A model generated the notes under the pieces. That model was not told the DNA's origin. It was given only the letters and a program-made list of their open reading frames with translations, and did no database searches. Below are positions 8,147 to 17,044 of a stretch of DNA of 64,000 bases, one piece after another. Source of the stretch: Roseomonas haemaphysalidis (GTDB taxonomy: Bacteria > Pseudomonadota > Alphaproteobacteria > Acetobacterales > Acetobacteraceae); the NCBI RefSeq assembly GCF_017355405.1, contig NZ_CP061179.1:186001-250000 (forward strand), given 5' to 3'. The position numbers and the translations under genes are program-made. Within the stretch, counting starts at the first letter, position 1; each line of letters begins with the position of its first letter.

Positions 8147-9130
8147 ATGGTCGTGTTGTCTCGTCGCGACGTGATGCTGGCGCTGGCCGCCACGGGTTTA
8201 GCGCCGGCTGCCTGGGCGCAGCCCGCCTGGCCCAGCCGGCCCGTGCAGATGATCGTGCCCTTTCCACCCGGCGGTCAGGCGGATGTCACGGCCCGCCCGG
8301 TGGCCGCGGCGCTGGAGCGGGTTTTCGCTCAGGCGGTGCCGGTGGTGAACCGCCCCGGCGCGGGCGGTATCCTGGGCACCAGCAGCGTGTCCCGCGCGGC
8401 GCCGGATGGCTACACGGCGCTGATGGCGCTGTCGTCCCACGCCGTGCTGCCGGAAAGCGAGCGCATCCAGGACCGCGTGCCGGCCTATACCACCGAGCAG
8501 TTCGCCCCCGTGGCACGCATCACCGCCGACCCCACGGTGCTGCTGGTGCCGGCGGACGCGCCCTGGCGCAGCGTGGCCGACCTTGTGGCGGACGCCAGGC
8601 GGCGGCCCGGCGCCATCACCTTCGGCTCGGCCGGCAATTATTCCACCTTGCACGTGGCCATGGCGATGTTCACCGGCGCGGCCGGGATTGACCTGCTGCA
8701 CGTGCCCTTCCAGGGCGGCGGCCCGGCGCTGACGGCCATGCTGTCGGGCACCATCCACGCGCTGGCCTCCGGCCCCGGCCCGGCCCTGCCGCACCTGCGC
8801 GAAGGGCGCCTGCGGGCGCTGGCGTCCTGGGGCCAGGAGCGGCTGCCCGCCCTGCCGGAAGTGCCGACCTTTATCAAGCTCGGCTATCCGGACGTCGAAT
8901 TCTACATCTGGACCGCCGTGTTCCTGCCCGCCGGCACGCCGGCGCCCGTGCGGGAGCGCCTGCGCACCGCGCTGCGCGATCTCTGTGCGCGGGACGAGGG
9001 GCTGCGGCGTGCGCTGGATGCCGCCGGCAGCCCCGTCGCCTTCCAGGAAGGCGAGGCCTTCGAGGCGTTCTTCCAGGCCGACAGCGCCCGCCTGATCCAG
9101 GCCGTGCGGCGCATCGGCAAAGTCGATTAA
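8147..9130 (+). CDS. Bug/TctC-family solute receptor (1 of 8)
   Basis: Periplasmic receptor of the tripartite tricarboxylate transporter type, 327 residues. A signal peptide with a twin-arginine-like start (LSRRDVMLALAATGLAPAA, cleavage at AWAQ) is followed by the family's first strand and loop WPSRPVQMIVPFPPGGQAD, the NRPGAGG loop and the middle HVPFQGGGPALTAMLSG. These loops bind the carboxylate of the ligand through two water molecules in known members. GGGAG precedes the ATG. It is followed after 11 bp by another receptor of the same family. No TctA/TctB genes accompany it. The ligand is unknown, probably the operon's substrate. Confidence 0.95.
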   Translation: MVVLSRRDVMLALAATGLAPAAWAQPAWPSRPVQMIVPFPPGGQADVTARPVAAALERVFAQAVPVVNRPGAGGILGTSSVSRAAPDGYTALMALSSHAVLPESERIQDRVPAYTTEQFAPVARITADPTVLLVPADAPWRSVADLVADARRRPGAITFGSAGNYSTLHVAMAMFTGAAGIDLLHVPFQGGGPALTAMLSGTIHALASGPGPALPHLREGRLRALASWGQERLPALPEVPTFIKLGYPDVEFYIWTAVFLPAGTPAPVRERLRTALRDLCARDEGLRRALDAAGSPVAFQEGEAFEAFFQADSARLIQAVRRIGKVD

Positions 9131-9141
9131 AGGACAACAGC

Positions 9142-10131
9142 ATGCCCCCCAGCATCACGCGTCGCGGCCTCGGCCTGCTCGCCGCCGGCGCGCTGGCCAC
9201 GCCCGCGATCACCCCCGCCCTGGCGCAGGACGCCGCCTGGCCCACCCGCCCCGTGCGCATCGTGGTGCCCTTCGGCGCCGGCGGCTCGGCCGACATCGCC
9301 GCCCGCAACGTGGGCGAGGCGCTGACGCGCGAGCTCGGCCAGGCCTTCGTGGTGGAGAACCGCCCCGGCGCGGGCGCCACCATCGGCACCGAGGCCGCCG
9401 CGCGCTCGGCACCCGATGGCTACACGCTGCTGATGATGTCCAACACCCACACGGCCAACGAAACGCTGTTGCCCAACCGCCCCTACGTGCTGATGCGTGA
9501 CCTGGCGGCGGCGGCGGCGGTCAACATCGCCCACCACGTGCTGGTCGTGCATCCCTCGCTCGGCGTGGGCAGCACGGCCGAATTGATCGCCAAGGCCAAG
9601 GCGGCGCCGGGGACCATCGACTACGCGTCGTCCGGCCCTGGCACGCCGTATCACATCGCCGGCGAGGTATTTCGCGCCATGGCGGGCATCGAGATCCAGC
9701 ACATCCCCTTCCGATCCTCGGGCGAGGCGCGCACGGCGTTGATCTCGGGCACGGTACCGATGATGTTCGACGCCATTCCCACCATGCAGCCGCACGTGGC
9801 CGGCGGCCGTGCCCGCGCCCTGGCCACCACCGGCCCCCAGCGCGACCCGTTGATGCCGGAGCTGCCCACCGTCGCGGAATCCGGCCTGCCGGGCTTCGAG
9901 GCCTCCATCTGGCTGGGCCTGATGGTGCCGGCGCACACGCCACGCGCGGTGGTGGAGAAGCTCAACGCCGCCACCAATGCCTGGCTGGCGCGGGACGCCA
10001 CGCGCACCGCCATGGCGGCGCAGGGGGCACAGCCCATGCCGATGTCGGTGGCCGAGTTCGACGCCTTTCTGCGCAAGGACGTGGACACGCAGCGCGACTA
10101 CGTGCGCCTGGCGCGGATCACGGTGGAATAG
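9142..10131 (+). CDS. Bug/TctC-family solute receptor (2 of 8)
   Basis: A 329-residue periplasmic receptor. It has a signal peptide (ITRRGLGLLAAGALATPAI, cleavage after LAQ), then WPTRPVRIVVPFGAGGSAD, NRPGAGATIGTEAAA and HIPFRSSGEARTALISG, the expected landmarks in the expected order. Sequence drift from the upstream receptor is large, so this is not a recent duplication, and the two probably bind different ligands. Its stop is one base before the start of the iron-sulfur subunit gene, tying transport and the molybdenum hydroxylase into one transcript. Confidence 0.95.
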   Translation: MPPSITRRGLGLLAAGALATPAITPALAQDAAWPTRPVRIVVPFGAGGSADIAARNVGEALTRELGQAFVVENRPGAGATIGTEAAARSAPDGYTLLMMSNTHTANETLLPNRPYVLMRDLAAAAAVNIAHHVLVVHPSLGVGSTAELIAKAKAAPGTIDYASSGPGTPYHIAGEVFRAMAGIEIQHIPFRSSGEARTALISGTVPMMFDAIPTMQPHVAGGRARALATTGPQRDPLMPELPTVAESGLPGFEASIWLGLMVPAHTPRAVVEKLNAATNAWLARDATRTAMAAQGAQPMPMSVAEFDAFLRKDVDTQRDYVRLARITVE

Positions 10132-10132
10132 G

Positions 10133-10597
10133 ATGCGGGTCGCCTTCACCCTGAATGGCGCCGCCGCCGCGGTGGAGGCGGCGGAGGGCATGACGCTGCT
10201 GCAGGCGCTGCGCGGGCCGCTCGGCCTCAGCGGTCCGCGCTTTGGCTGCGGCGCCGAGAGTTGCGGCGCCTGCTACGTCACGCTGGACGGCACGGCGCAG
10301 CCCTCCTGCGCCCTGCCGGTGGAGGCTGCCCAGGGCCGCGCCGTGGGCACGGTGGAAGGGCTTGGCACGCCAAAGGCACCGCACCCCTTGCAGACGGCCT
10401 TTCTGGCGGAGCAGGCGGGGCAATGCGGCTGGTGCCTGTCCGGCATCCTGGTCAATGCCGCCGCCCTGCTGGCGCGCGAGCCTGACCCGGACGAGGCGGC
10501 GGTGCGCGCGGCGCTGGAGCCGAATTTGTGCCGCTGCGGCGCGCAGAACCGCATGATCCGCGCCGTGCTGCGAGCCGCCAGGGAGATGCGCGCATGA
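10133..10597 (+). CDS. [2Fe-2S] subunit of a molybdenum hydroxylase
   Basis: A 154-residue electron-transfer subunit of the xanthine-dehydrogenase family, similar in size to isoquinoline 1-oxidoreductase IorA and nicotinate dehydrogenase NicA. Two iron-sulfur clusters are encoded: the plant-ferredoxin type with Cys39, Cys44, Cys47 and Cys59, and the second, helical type with Cys98, Cys101, Cys133 and Cys135 (GQCGWCLSG and LCRCGAQNR). The start is one base after the receptor's stop and the stop overlaps the next ATG. No FAD subunit gene is adjacent, so electrons probably pass to a cytochrome or quinone acceptor. Confidence 0.96.
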   Translation: MRVAFTLNGAAAAVEAAEGMTLLQALRGPLGLSGPRFGCGAESCGACYVTLDGTAQPSCALPVEAAQGRAVGTVEGLGTPKAPHPLQTAFLAEQAGQCGWCLSGILVNAAALLAREPDPDEAAVRAALEPNLCRCGAQNRMIRAVLRAAREMRA

Positions 10598-12738
10598 ACC
10601 TCGCCTTCGGCTTCGCGATGGGCAAGGGCGGCAATGCGCCGGGCCTGCCGGGCTCCTTGCGGGCGGAGCCGCGCCTGTCCCGCTGGCTCGGCTTTTCCGC
10701 CGATGGCTTCGTGACGGTCAGGCCCGGCAAGGTGGAGATCGGCCAGGGCATCCTGACCGCGCTGGCGCAGATCGCGGCCGAGGAGCTGGAGGTGGCGTTG
10801 TGCCGCGTGCGCGTTCACGCAGCCTCCACCCCCGGCAGCCCCAACGAGGGCGTGACCTCCGGCAGTCTGTCCGTGCAGGAAAGCGGCATCGCCATCCGCC
10901 ATGCCTGTGCCGAGGCACGGGCCATCCACCTCGGCCTCGCCGCCGCGCGGGCGGGGGTGGAGCCGGCGGCGTTGCGGGTGGCGGATGGCGACTTTCTCTT
11001 GCCGGACGGCACGGGCGCCGGCTCCTACTGGAGCCAGGCGGGCGAGGAGCTGCTGGATGTGGAGGCACGGGGCGACGTGCCACCCCGCGCGCCGGACGTG
11101 CGCCGCGTGGCTGGCACCCCGGCACCGCGCCTGGATCTGCCCGACAAGGTCTTCGGCCAGCCGCGCTTTCTGCAGGACCGGCGCTGGCCGGGCATGTTGC
11201 ATGCCCGCATGGTGCGGCCGCCGGCGCGCCAGGCGCGGCTGCTGGCGCTGCGCGAAGGCTCGTTGCCTGATGGTGCCGCGGTCCTGCGCGACGGCAGCTT
11301 TCTGGCCGCCGTGGCCGAAACGGAATGGGATGCCGAGGCCGCCGCCGCGCGGCTCGCCGCCCGCGCCGAGTGGCATGCCGAGGACAGCCTGCCGGAGGAA
11401 AACGACCTCGCCACCTGGCTTGCCGCTGCACCCGCCGAGGAAAGCGTGGTGGCCGGGCGTGCCGAGCCCGCGCCGCCCGCCGCGCACCGCATCACCGCCC
11501 GCTTCACCCGGCCCTTCCTGGCGCATGCCTCGATCGGCACCTGTTGCGCCGTGGCGCTGTGGCAGGAGGATGGGCTGGAGGTCTGGACGCACAGCCAGGG
11601 CATCTACAACCTGCGCGCCGACCTCGCGACCGTGCTGCGGCTGCCGCCGGAGCGCATCATCCTGCACCATGTGGAGGCCGCCGGCTGCTACGGCCACAAC
11701 GGCGCGGACGACGTGGCGCTGGATGCCGCGCTCTGCGCCCGGGCGCATCCCGGCCGCCCGGTGCGCGTGTTGTGGAGCCGGGCGGAGGAACTGGCCTGGG
11801 GCCCGCTGTCGCCCGCCGGGATGGCGGAGATCGAGGCGGCGGTGGATGCGGAAGGCCGCCTGTGTTCCTGGCGCACGGTCCTGCGGGGCAACGGCCATTC
11901 CTCGCGCCCCGGCCGCGCGGAGGACCCCACCCTGCTGGCGGCGGCGCATCTCGACCCGCCCTTTCCTTTGCCCGTGGCGATCGACGCGCCGCTGGCCGCC
12001 GGCGGCGGCGGGCAGCGCAACGCCGTGCCGGGCTATGCCGTGCCGGCGCTGGACGTGCGCCTGCACCGGCTGCGCGAGATGCCGATCCGCTCCTCCGCGC
12101 TGCGCGCGCTGGGCGGGCTGCTCAACGTCTGGGCCATCGAGTCCGTGATGGACGAGCTGGCGGAAGCCAGTGGCCAGGATGCCGTGCAGTTCCGCCTGCG
12201 CCACCTGGAGCACGACCCGCGCGCCTGCGCCGTGCTGCGGGAAGCCGCGCGCCTGTGCGGCTGGCCGCGCCCGCCGGCGGCCGAAGGCGTGGGCACCGGC
12301 ATCGCCGTTGCGCGCTACAAGAATACGGGCGCGTGGTGCGCCGTGGCCGCCGAAGTGGAGGCGGCCGAGGTAGTGCGCTGCCGCCGCCTGTGGATCGCCG
12401 CCGATATCGGCGAGGTGATCAACCCGGACGGCGCTGCCAACCAGCTGGAAGGCGGCGCGGTGCAGGCCACCTCCATCGCGTTGAAGGAGGCGGTGCGCTT
12501 CGACCGCCGGACCGTCACCAGCCAGAGTTGGGACGACTACCCCATCCTGCGCTTTTCCGAGGTGCCGGCGGTGGAACTGTCCCTGTTGCCCAACCCGGCG
12601 GAGCCGCCGCTGGGGGCGGGCGAATGCTCGCTCGGCCCCACCGTCGCCGCCATCGCGGGGGGCATCCACGCCGCTCTCGGCCTGCGCCCGCGCCGCATGC
12701 CCTTCACGCCCGACAACCTGTCCGCCAGCCTGGAATAG
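10594..12738 (+). CDS. Molybdopterin-binding subunit of a molybdenum hydroxylase
   Basis: A 714-residue catalytic subunit of the xanthine dehydrogenase/aldehyde oxidase family, coupled to the iron-sulfur gene by an ATGA overlap. The N-terminus carries FVTVRPGKVEIGQGILTAL, the conserved glutamine-containing cofactor loop also seen in IorB and NicB. The a/b hammerhead domain lies near 170-250 (LDLPDKVFGQPRFLQDRRWPG). The C-terminal GAGECSLGPTVAAIAGGI contains the catalytic-Glu motif GxGE. There is no TAT leader and no C-terminal cytochrome c domain. Such enzymes hydroxylate N-heteroaromatics (nicotinate, isoquinoline, quinoline) or aldehydes. Which of these applies cannot be told. Confidence 0.94.
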   Translation: MNLAFGFAMGKGGNAPGLPGSLRAEPRLSRWLGFSADGFVTVRPGKVEIGQGILTALAQIAAEELEVALCRVRVHAASTPGSPNEGVTSGSLSVQESGIAIRHACAEARAIHLGLAAARAGVEPAALRVADGDFLLPDGTGAGSYWSQAGEELLDVEARGDVPPRAPDVRRVAGTPAPRLDLPDKVFGQPRFLQDRRWPGMLHARMVRPPARQARLLALREGSLPDGAAVLRDGSFLAAVAETEWDAEAAAARLAARAEWHAEDSLPEENDLATWLAAAPAEESVVAGRAEPAPPAAHRITARFTRPFLAHASIGTCCAVALWQEDGLEVWTHSQGIYNLRADLATVLRLPPERIILHHVEAAGCYGHNGADDVALDAALCARAHPGRPVRVLWSRAEELAWGPLSPAGMAEIEAAVDAEGRLCSWRTVLRGNGHSSRPGRAEDPTLLAAAHLDPPFPLPVAIDAPLAAGGGGQRNAVPGYAVPALDVRLHRLREMPIRSSALRALGGLLNVWAIESVMDELAEASGQDAVQFRLRHLEHDPRACAVLREAARLCGWPRPPAAEGVGTGIAVARYKNTGAWCAVAAEVEAAEVVRCRRLWIAADIGEVINPDGAANQLEGGAVQATSIALKEAVRFDRRTVTSQSWDDYPILRFSEVPAVELSLLPNPAEPPLGAGECSLGPTVAAIAGGIHAALGLRPRRMPFTPDNLSASLE

Positions 12739-12743
12739 AAGCC

Positions 12744-13736
12744 TTGCCCGAAACGCTCCGCCTGTCGCTCGCCTGCACCACCTCCGACCGCACCCGGCCC
12801 ATCCTGGACGGGCGTGTCACCCTCCCCGGTGTCAGCCTGACGGTGCTGCCGGGGGAACCGGAAGACATCTTCCGCCGCGCACTGCGCGACCGCGCCTTCG
12901 ACATCACCGAGCTGTCCATGGGCAGTCACATCGTCACCACCGCGCGGGGCGATGCGCCCTACATCGGCGTCCCGGTGTTTCCGTCCCGCGCCTTCCGGCA
13001 CAACGCCATCTTCGTGCGTACCGACCGCGGCATCCGGACGGCGGCGGACCTTGCCGGCAAGCGCATCGGCCTGCCGGAATACCAGCAGACCGCCGCGCTC
13101 TGGGTGCGCGGCATCCTGCGCGAGCACTACGGGGTGGATACGCGCGCGATCGCCTGGCGCACCGGCGGCATGGAGGAGGCGGGGGTGGGCGAGCGCGTGG
13201 CGCTGAGCCTGCCGCCGGAGCTGGACGTGCGCCCGATCGGCGCGGGCGAGACGCTGAACGGGTTGCTGGCGGCGGGCGAGCTGGATGCGGTGATCGGCCC
13301 GCGCCCGCCCTCTTGCTTCGCCGCCCGCAGCGCGCCGGTGGACCGGCTGTATCCCGATTACCGCGCGGAGGAGGAGGCCTATTTCCGCGCCACGGGGTTC
13401 TTTCCCATCATGCATTGCGTGGCGCTGAAGCGCGAGCTGGCGGCGGAACACCCATGGCTGCCATTGGAGATCTTCCGCGCCTTCGCCCGCGCCCGCGCCC
13501 TGGCGGTGGCCGACCTGTCGCTGGTCAACGTGTTGCGTGCGTCGCTGCCCTGGATCGCGGCGGAGGCCGAGGCGCAGACCCGCATCATGGGCGGCGATCC
13601 CTGGCCCTACGGCTTCCGCCGCAACCGCGACGAGGTGGCGGCGATGATCCGCTACGCCCGGACGGACGGCCTCGCCACCCGCGACATCACGCCCGAGGAG
13701 CTGTTCCACCCGAGCGTGCTGAACGAGGCGCCCTGA
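12744..13736 (+). CDS. 4,5-dihydroxyphthalate decarboxylase-like protein
   Basis: A 330-residue protein of the family that contains 4,5-dihydroxyphthalate decarboxylase, which shares the fold of periplasmic binding proteins (NMT1/THI5-like). Landmarks are DGRVTLPGVSLTVLP near residue 22, FDITELSMGSHIV near 55, PVFPSRAFRHNAIFV near 77 and the TGFFPIMHCVALKREL segment near 217. No signal peptide is present, which favours a cytosolic enzyme over a receptor. TTG at 12744 is the only start that matches the family N-terminus; it follows the molybdenum subunit stop by 5 bp. In context it could decarboxylate a ring hydroxylated by the upstream enzyme. Many relatives are annotated as ABC receptors, so function is uncertain. 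Confidence 0.82.
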   Translation: MPETLRLSLACTTSDRTRPILDGRVTLPGVSLTVLPGEPEDIFRRALRDRAFDITELSMGSHIVTTARGDAPYIGVPVFPSRAFRHNAIFVRTDRGIRTAADLAGKRIGLPEYQQTAALWVRGILREHYGVDTRAIAWRTGGMEEAGVGERVALSLPPELDVRPIGAGETLNGLLAAGELDAVIGPRPPSCFAARSAPVDRLYPDYRAEEEAYFRATGFFPIMHCVALKRELAAEHPWLPLEIFRAFARARALAVADLSLVNVLRASLPWIAAEAEAQTRIMGGDPWPYGFRRNRDEVAAMIRYARTDGLATRDITPEELFHPSVLNEAP

Positions 13737-13759
13737 ACGGGGCGTGCCGCCGGGGCGCC

Positions 13760-14731
13760 TCAGCCTTCCAGCCAGGACTTCATCACGCGCCAGAAGGTGA
13801 AGCGCTGCTTGCTGGACACCAGCGTATGCGCGGCACCCGGCACGATGGTGAGCTGCTTGTCGCCATTAGGGAGCTTCTTGAAGAAGTCGCAGATATCGTC
13901 CATCGAGGCGATGCCATCGAACTCGCCGCTGATCATCAGCACCGGCGCGGTCACGCGGTCCGGCTGCACCACCGGCAGGTTCACCGTCATGTCCAGGTAG
14001 GTGCCGGCGGGCACGCTGTCGCCGAAGGGCAGCTCGGCCGCGACAAAGGCGTCGATCACGTCCTGGTCGGTGGTGTTGGGCTTGTCTCGGGTGAAGATGC
14101 TGTTGAGCATGCCGGCGTCACGCGGGCGCCGCGCATGGGTGCGGTAGTATTCCGCCTGTTCCGCCCGCTTGCCGAGCGTGCCCGAGCCCGCGCCGGTATA
14201 GGTGAAGGCCTGCAGCACCAGCCGCCCGACGCGGTCCGGCCGCTCCATCGCATAGGCGCCGACCCGCAGCGCGCCGGAGCTTTCGCCCATCATGTGCATG
14301 CGCTGCTGGCCGGTTTCCTTGAGCACGAGGTCGGCGGCCGCCTTGAGGTCCGCGACGCCGCTGGCGATGTCCGAATTGCCCGCGGTGCGGGACGAGTTGC
14401 CATAGCCCTCATGGTCCATGGTCCAGACGTCGTAGCCCCAGCGCGCCGCGACGTTCATCATGGACACGTCGTCACGCCCGGGGATGGTCAGGTCGTAGGT
14501 CGGCCGCCCGGACGCCGAGGAGCCGTGCACGAAAAACAGCACGGGCAGCGGCTTGCCGTCCGGTGGCCCGACCCGCTTGCGGTACACCGCGAGCTCCACC
14601 CCCGGCGCCTTGCTGACCCGGTAATCGGCGCTCCAGATCGGCGTGGCATCCTGGGCCCGCGCGTCGCCGGCGGCGAGTGGGGTGGCGGCGGCGAGGGCGG
14701 TGCCCTGCAGCAGCGTGCGGCGATGCAACAT
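13760..14731 (-). CDS. Exported alpha/beta hydrolase
   Basis: A 323-residue serine hydrolase with a signal peptide (LHRRTLLQGTALAAATPLAA, twin-arginine-like, cleavage near DARAQ). The oxyanion-hole segment is FFVHGSSAS (67-75). The nucleophile elbow is GESSG with Ser151, the acid lies in MISGEFDGIAS and the His in PGAAHTL. Size and motifs fit an esterase, lipase or haloalkane-dehalogenase-like hydrolase acting in the periplasm. It is convergent with the molybdenum operon and separated by 165 bp from the CoA-transferase gene, so it is probably expressed alone. Substrate unknown. Confidence 0.88.
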   Translation of the reverse strand: MLHRRTLLQGTALAAATPLAAGDARAQDATPIWSADYRVSKAPGVELAVYRKRVGPPDGKPLPVLFFVHGSSASGRPTYDLTIPGRDDVSMMNVAARWGYDVWTMDHEGYGNSSRTAGNSDIASGVADLKAAADLVLKETGQQRMHMMGESSGALRVGAYAMERPDRVGRLVLQAFTYTGAGSGTLGKRAEQAEYYRTHARRPRDAGMLNSIFTRDKPNTTDQDVIDAFVAAELPFGDSVPAGTYLDMTVNLPVVQPDRVTAPVLMISGEFDGIASMDDICDFFKKLPNGDKQLTIVPGAAHTLVSSKQRFTFWRVMKSWLEG

Positions 14732-14896
14732 GGCGGAAACTCCGGACGTTTTCGTTGTTGTTGTTCCGAAACCACGAGGATGGCGCGGCGGGCCGTGGCC
14801 GGCTTGGCGCCCAGGCCCCGTCGTGGCGGCGGCGCAGAAGTTCCGAGCCTGTGCAATGGCCCAACGTCCGTCAAGCACCCTGATCGCCGGGCGGCC

Positions 14897-16066
14897 TCAA
14901 GGACCACCGGCACGAGGCCGATCCTCGCCGCACCATTCGGCCAGGACCTCCTCGGTATGCGCGCCGTGGTCCGGCGCCGGGTGCCGCATGCGGCAGGGCG
15001 TTTCTGACAGCTTCACGGGAAAGCCCAGCATGCGCACGGTGCCATGGCCGGGGTGCTCCACGTCCACCACCATCTCCCGGTGCAGCACCTGGGGGTCGGA
15101 CAGCGCCTCGCCCACGTCCTGCACCAGGCCACAGGGCACGCCCGCCGCGTTGAGCCGGTCCATCCAGGCCTGGCGCGACTCGCCTTCCATGCGGGCGTTG
15201 ATCAGCGCGTCCAGCGCCGCGTGGTTCTGCATGCGCAGCGCGTTGCTGCTGAAGCGCGGGTCTTCCAGCACCCCTTCCATCCCCAGTACCCGCAGAAAGC
15301 GGCGCAGGATCACCTCCGTGCTGGGTGCCACGGCCAGCTCGCCGTCGGAAGCCGTGAACAGCCCGTAGGGTGCCGCGATGGGGTGGTGGTTGCCGGCGCG
15401 CCTGGGCACCACGCCCGTCGCCAGGTGGTCGGACGCCAGATAGGCAAAAAGGCTGATGATGCCGTCCATCATGGAGGCCTCCACCCGCTGCCCGCGCCCG
15501 GTGTTGTTGCGGGCCTGCAGCGCGCTGACAATGCCAAAGGCGCAGTAAAGGCCGGCGACGAGGTCGGTGACCGGCGGGCCGCTGCGCAGCGGCTCGCCAT
15601 CCGCCGTGCCATTGGTGCTCATGAACCCGCTCATGGCCTGGATCACGAAGTCGAAGGCCGGCCGTTCCACATAGGGGCCTGTGGAGCCGTAGCCATTGAT
15701 GCTGGCGGTGATCAGGCGGGGGTTGATCTGCCGCAGCCGCTCCTCGTCGAAGCCCATCTTCGCCAGCACGCCGGGGCGGAAGTTTTCCACCAGCACGTCG
15801 GCCTTTTTCAGCAGGCGGGCGAGCGTTTCGCGGCCTGCCTCGCTGCGAAGATCGAGCGATACGGAGCGCTTGTTGCGGTTGAAGGCAGCGAAGTACCAGC
15901 TCATGCCCTCGATGATGGCGCCGTTGGTGCGCACCGGGTCGCCATCGCCGGGCGGTTCGATCTTCACCACGTCGGCGCCCATGTCGCCCAGCAGCGCGGT
16001 GCAGAAGGGGCCGGACAGGATGCGGGTCAGGTCCACCACCCGCACCCCGGAAAGCGGCTGCGTCAT
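14897..16066 (-). CDS. CaiB/BaiF-family CoA-transferase
   Basis: A 389-residue type III CoA-transferase that moves CoA between carboxylic acids. The family opening LSGVRVVDLTRILSGPFCT is at 5-23 and GADVVKIEPPGDGD at 30-43. VENFRPG lies at 93-99, and GPPVTDLVAG carries the putative catalytic Asp168, aligned with Asp169 of formyl-CoA transferase. Met at 16066 is the family start; it lies one base after the HMG-CoA-lyase-like stop (TGA-g-ATG), so the two are translated together. Context suggests it activates a dicarboxylic acid such as a citramalate or itaconate analogue for cleavage by its partner. Confidence 0.93.
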   Translation of the reverse strand: MTQPLSGVRVVDLTRILSGPFCTALLGDMGADVVKIEPPGDGDPVRTNGAIIEGMSWYFAAFNRNKRSVSLDLRSEAGRETLARLLKKADVLVENFRPGVLAKMGFDEERLRQINPRLITASINGYGSTGPYVERPAFDFVIQAMSGFMSTNGTADGEPLRSGPPVTDLVAGLYCAFGIVSALQARNNTGRGQRVEASMMDGIISLFAYLASDHLATGVVPRRAGNHHPIAAPYGLFTASDGELAVAPSTEVILRRFLRVLGMEGVLEDPRFSSNALRMQNHAALDALINARMEGESRQAWMDRLNAAGVPCGLVQDVGEALSDPQVLHREMVVDVEHPGHGTVRMLGFPVKLSETPCRMRHPAPDHGAHTEEVLAEWCGEDRPRAGGP

Positions 16067-16067
16067 C

Positions 16068-17024
16068 TCAGCCGGCCGCCGTCGGCACGGCGTTCGCGGC
16101 GTGCAGCCGCAGCCGCGGGCCCGCACGCATCACCTGCCCGGGCAGGGTGCGGCCGAGCAGCGCCTCCATGCGCTTGGCCACCGCGATGCTTTGGTCCAGA
16201 TCCACGCCGGTGGTCCAGCCGCTTTCATCCAAAAGGTAGACCAAGTCCTCCGTGCAGATGTTGCCCGTGGCGCCGGCCGCGAAGGGGCAGCCACCCAGCC
16301 CGCCCGCCGCCGCGTCGAAGCGCCGCACACCCTCGTCCAGCGACACCAGCACATTCGCCAGCCCGACGCCGCGCGTGTTGTGCAGGTGCATGGTGAACTG
16401 CATGCCAGGCAGCGCGGCGCGCAGCCCGCGCAACGTGCGGCGCACGTTGTTGGGCGCCGCCATGCCGGTGGTGTCGCCCAACGTCATCTGCGTGACGCCA
16501 AGCGCCGCATAGGCCCGGCCGATGCGGATGATGCCGTCCAGGCTCACCTCGCCCTCGAAGGGGCAGCCGAAGGCGACGGCCACGGCCCCCAGCACCTCCT
16601 TGCCGCCATCGCGCAGCCGCGCCGCCACGGCCGGAAAGGCAGCCAGCGATTCATCGATGCTCCGGTTCAGGTTCTTGCGGTTGTGCGTTTCGGACGCCGA
16701 GATCAGCAGCACGCCGCCATCGACCGGCGTGGTCACGGCACGTTCGGCGCCGCGCAGGTTGGGCACCAGCGCCATCAGGTTGGTGTCGGGCCGCTTGCGG
16801 ATGCCGCGCAGCACCTCTTCCGCGTCGGCCATCTGCGGCACGGCGCGGGGCGACACGAAGGAGGTCACTTCCACATGGCGGATGCCGCTGTCGAGCATGG
16901 CGTCGACCAGCGCGATCTTCTCGGCCGTGGGGATGATGGTCGCCTCGATCTGCAGCCCATCCCGCGTGCCGGCCTCGCAGATCTCGACAAAGCCGTGGGG
17001 GGGCGGAAATCCGGTGTCAGGCAT
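16068..17024 (-). CDS. Hydroxymethylglutaryl-CoA lyase-like protein
   Basis: A 318-residue TIM-barrel lyase of the HMG-CoA lyase branch of the DRE-TIM family. RDGLQ (Arg21, Asp22) starts the active site, His213 and His215 in TMHLHN are metal ligands, and Cys246 in GGLGGCPFA is the catalytic cysteine of true HMG-CoA lyases. All key residues are present, so a 3-hydroxy-3-methylacyl-CoA retro-aldol activity is likely. Because a CoA-transferase is its immediate partner, the substrate may be HMG or a citramalate-like acyl-CoA formed on the spot rather than a leucine-breakdown intermediate. Upstream by 20 bp is a Bug receptor that could bring in the acid. Confidence 0.93.
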   Translation of the reverse strand: MPDTGFPPPHGFVEICEAGTRDGLQIEATIIPTAEKIALVDAMLDSGIRHVEVTSFVSPRAVPQMADAEEVLRGIRKRPDTNLMALVPNLRGAERAVTTPVDGGVLLISASETHNRKNLNRSIDESLAAFPAVAARLRDGGKEVLGAVAVAFGCPFEGEVSLDGIIRIGRAYAALGVTQMTLGDTTGMAAPNNVRRTLRGLRAALPGMQFTMHLHNTRGVGLANVLVSLDEGVRRFDAAAGGLGGCPFAAGATGNICTEDLVYLLDESGWTTGVDLDQSIAVAKRMEALLGRTLPGQVMRAGPRLRLHAANAVPTAAG

Positions 17025-17044
17025 TGCTTCGGTGTTCTCCCGTT

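Noticed and set aside
10273..12669. 798-codon open frame on the minus strand opposite the molybdenum hydroxylase genes
   Set aside because: It is rich in His, Arg, Gly and Ala with no recognisable domain, and lies antisense to two genes with complete cofactor motifs. Long antisense frames are expected at this GC content.
11325..13736. Apparent 803-residue protein ending in the decarboxylase-like domain
   Set aside because: The first 473 codons are an out-of-frame reading of the molybdenum subunit gene. The homologous protein starts at TTG 12744.
12744..13736. Exported ABC receptor at the end of the molybdenum operon
   Set aside because: There is no signal peptide at any plausible start, and the length and motifs fit the cytosolic decarboxylase-like family better.
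14745..14770. Short GTT-type microsatellite upstream of the exported hydrolase
   Set aside because: Only a few repeat units in noncoding DNA, too short to argue for phase variation.
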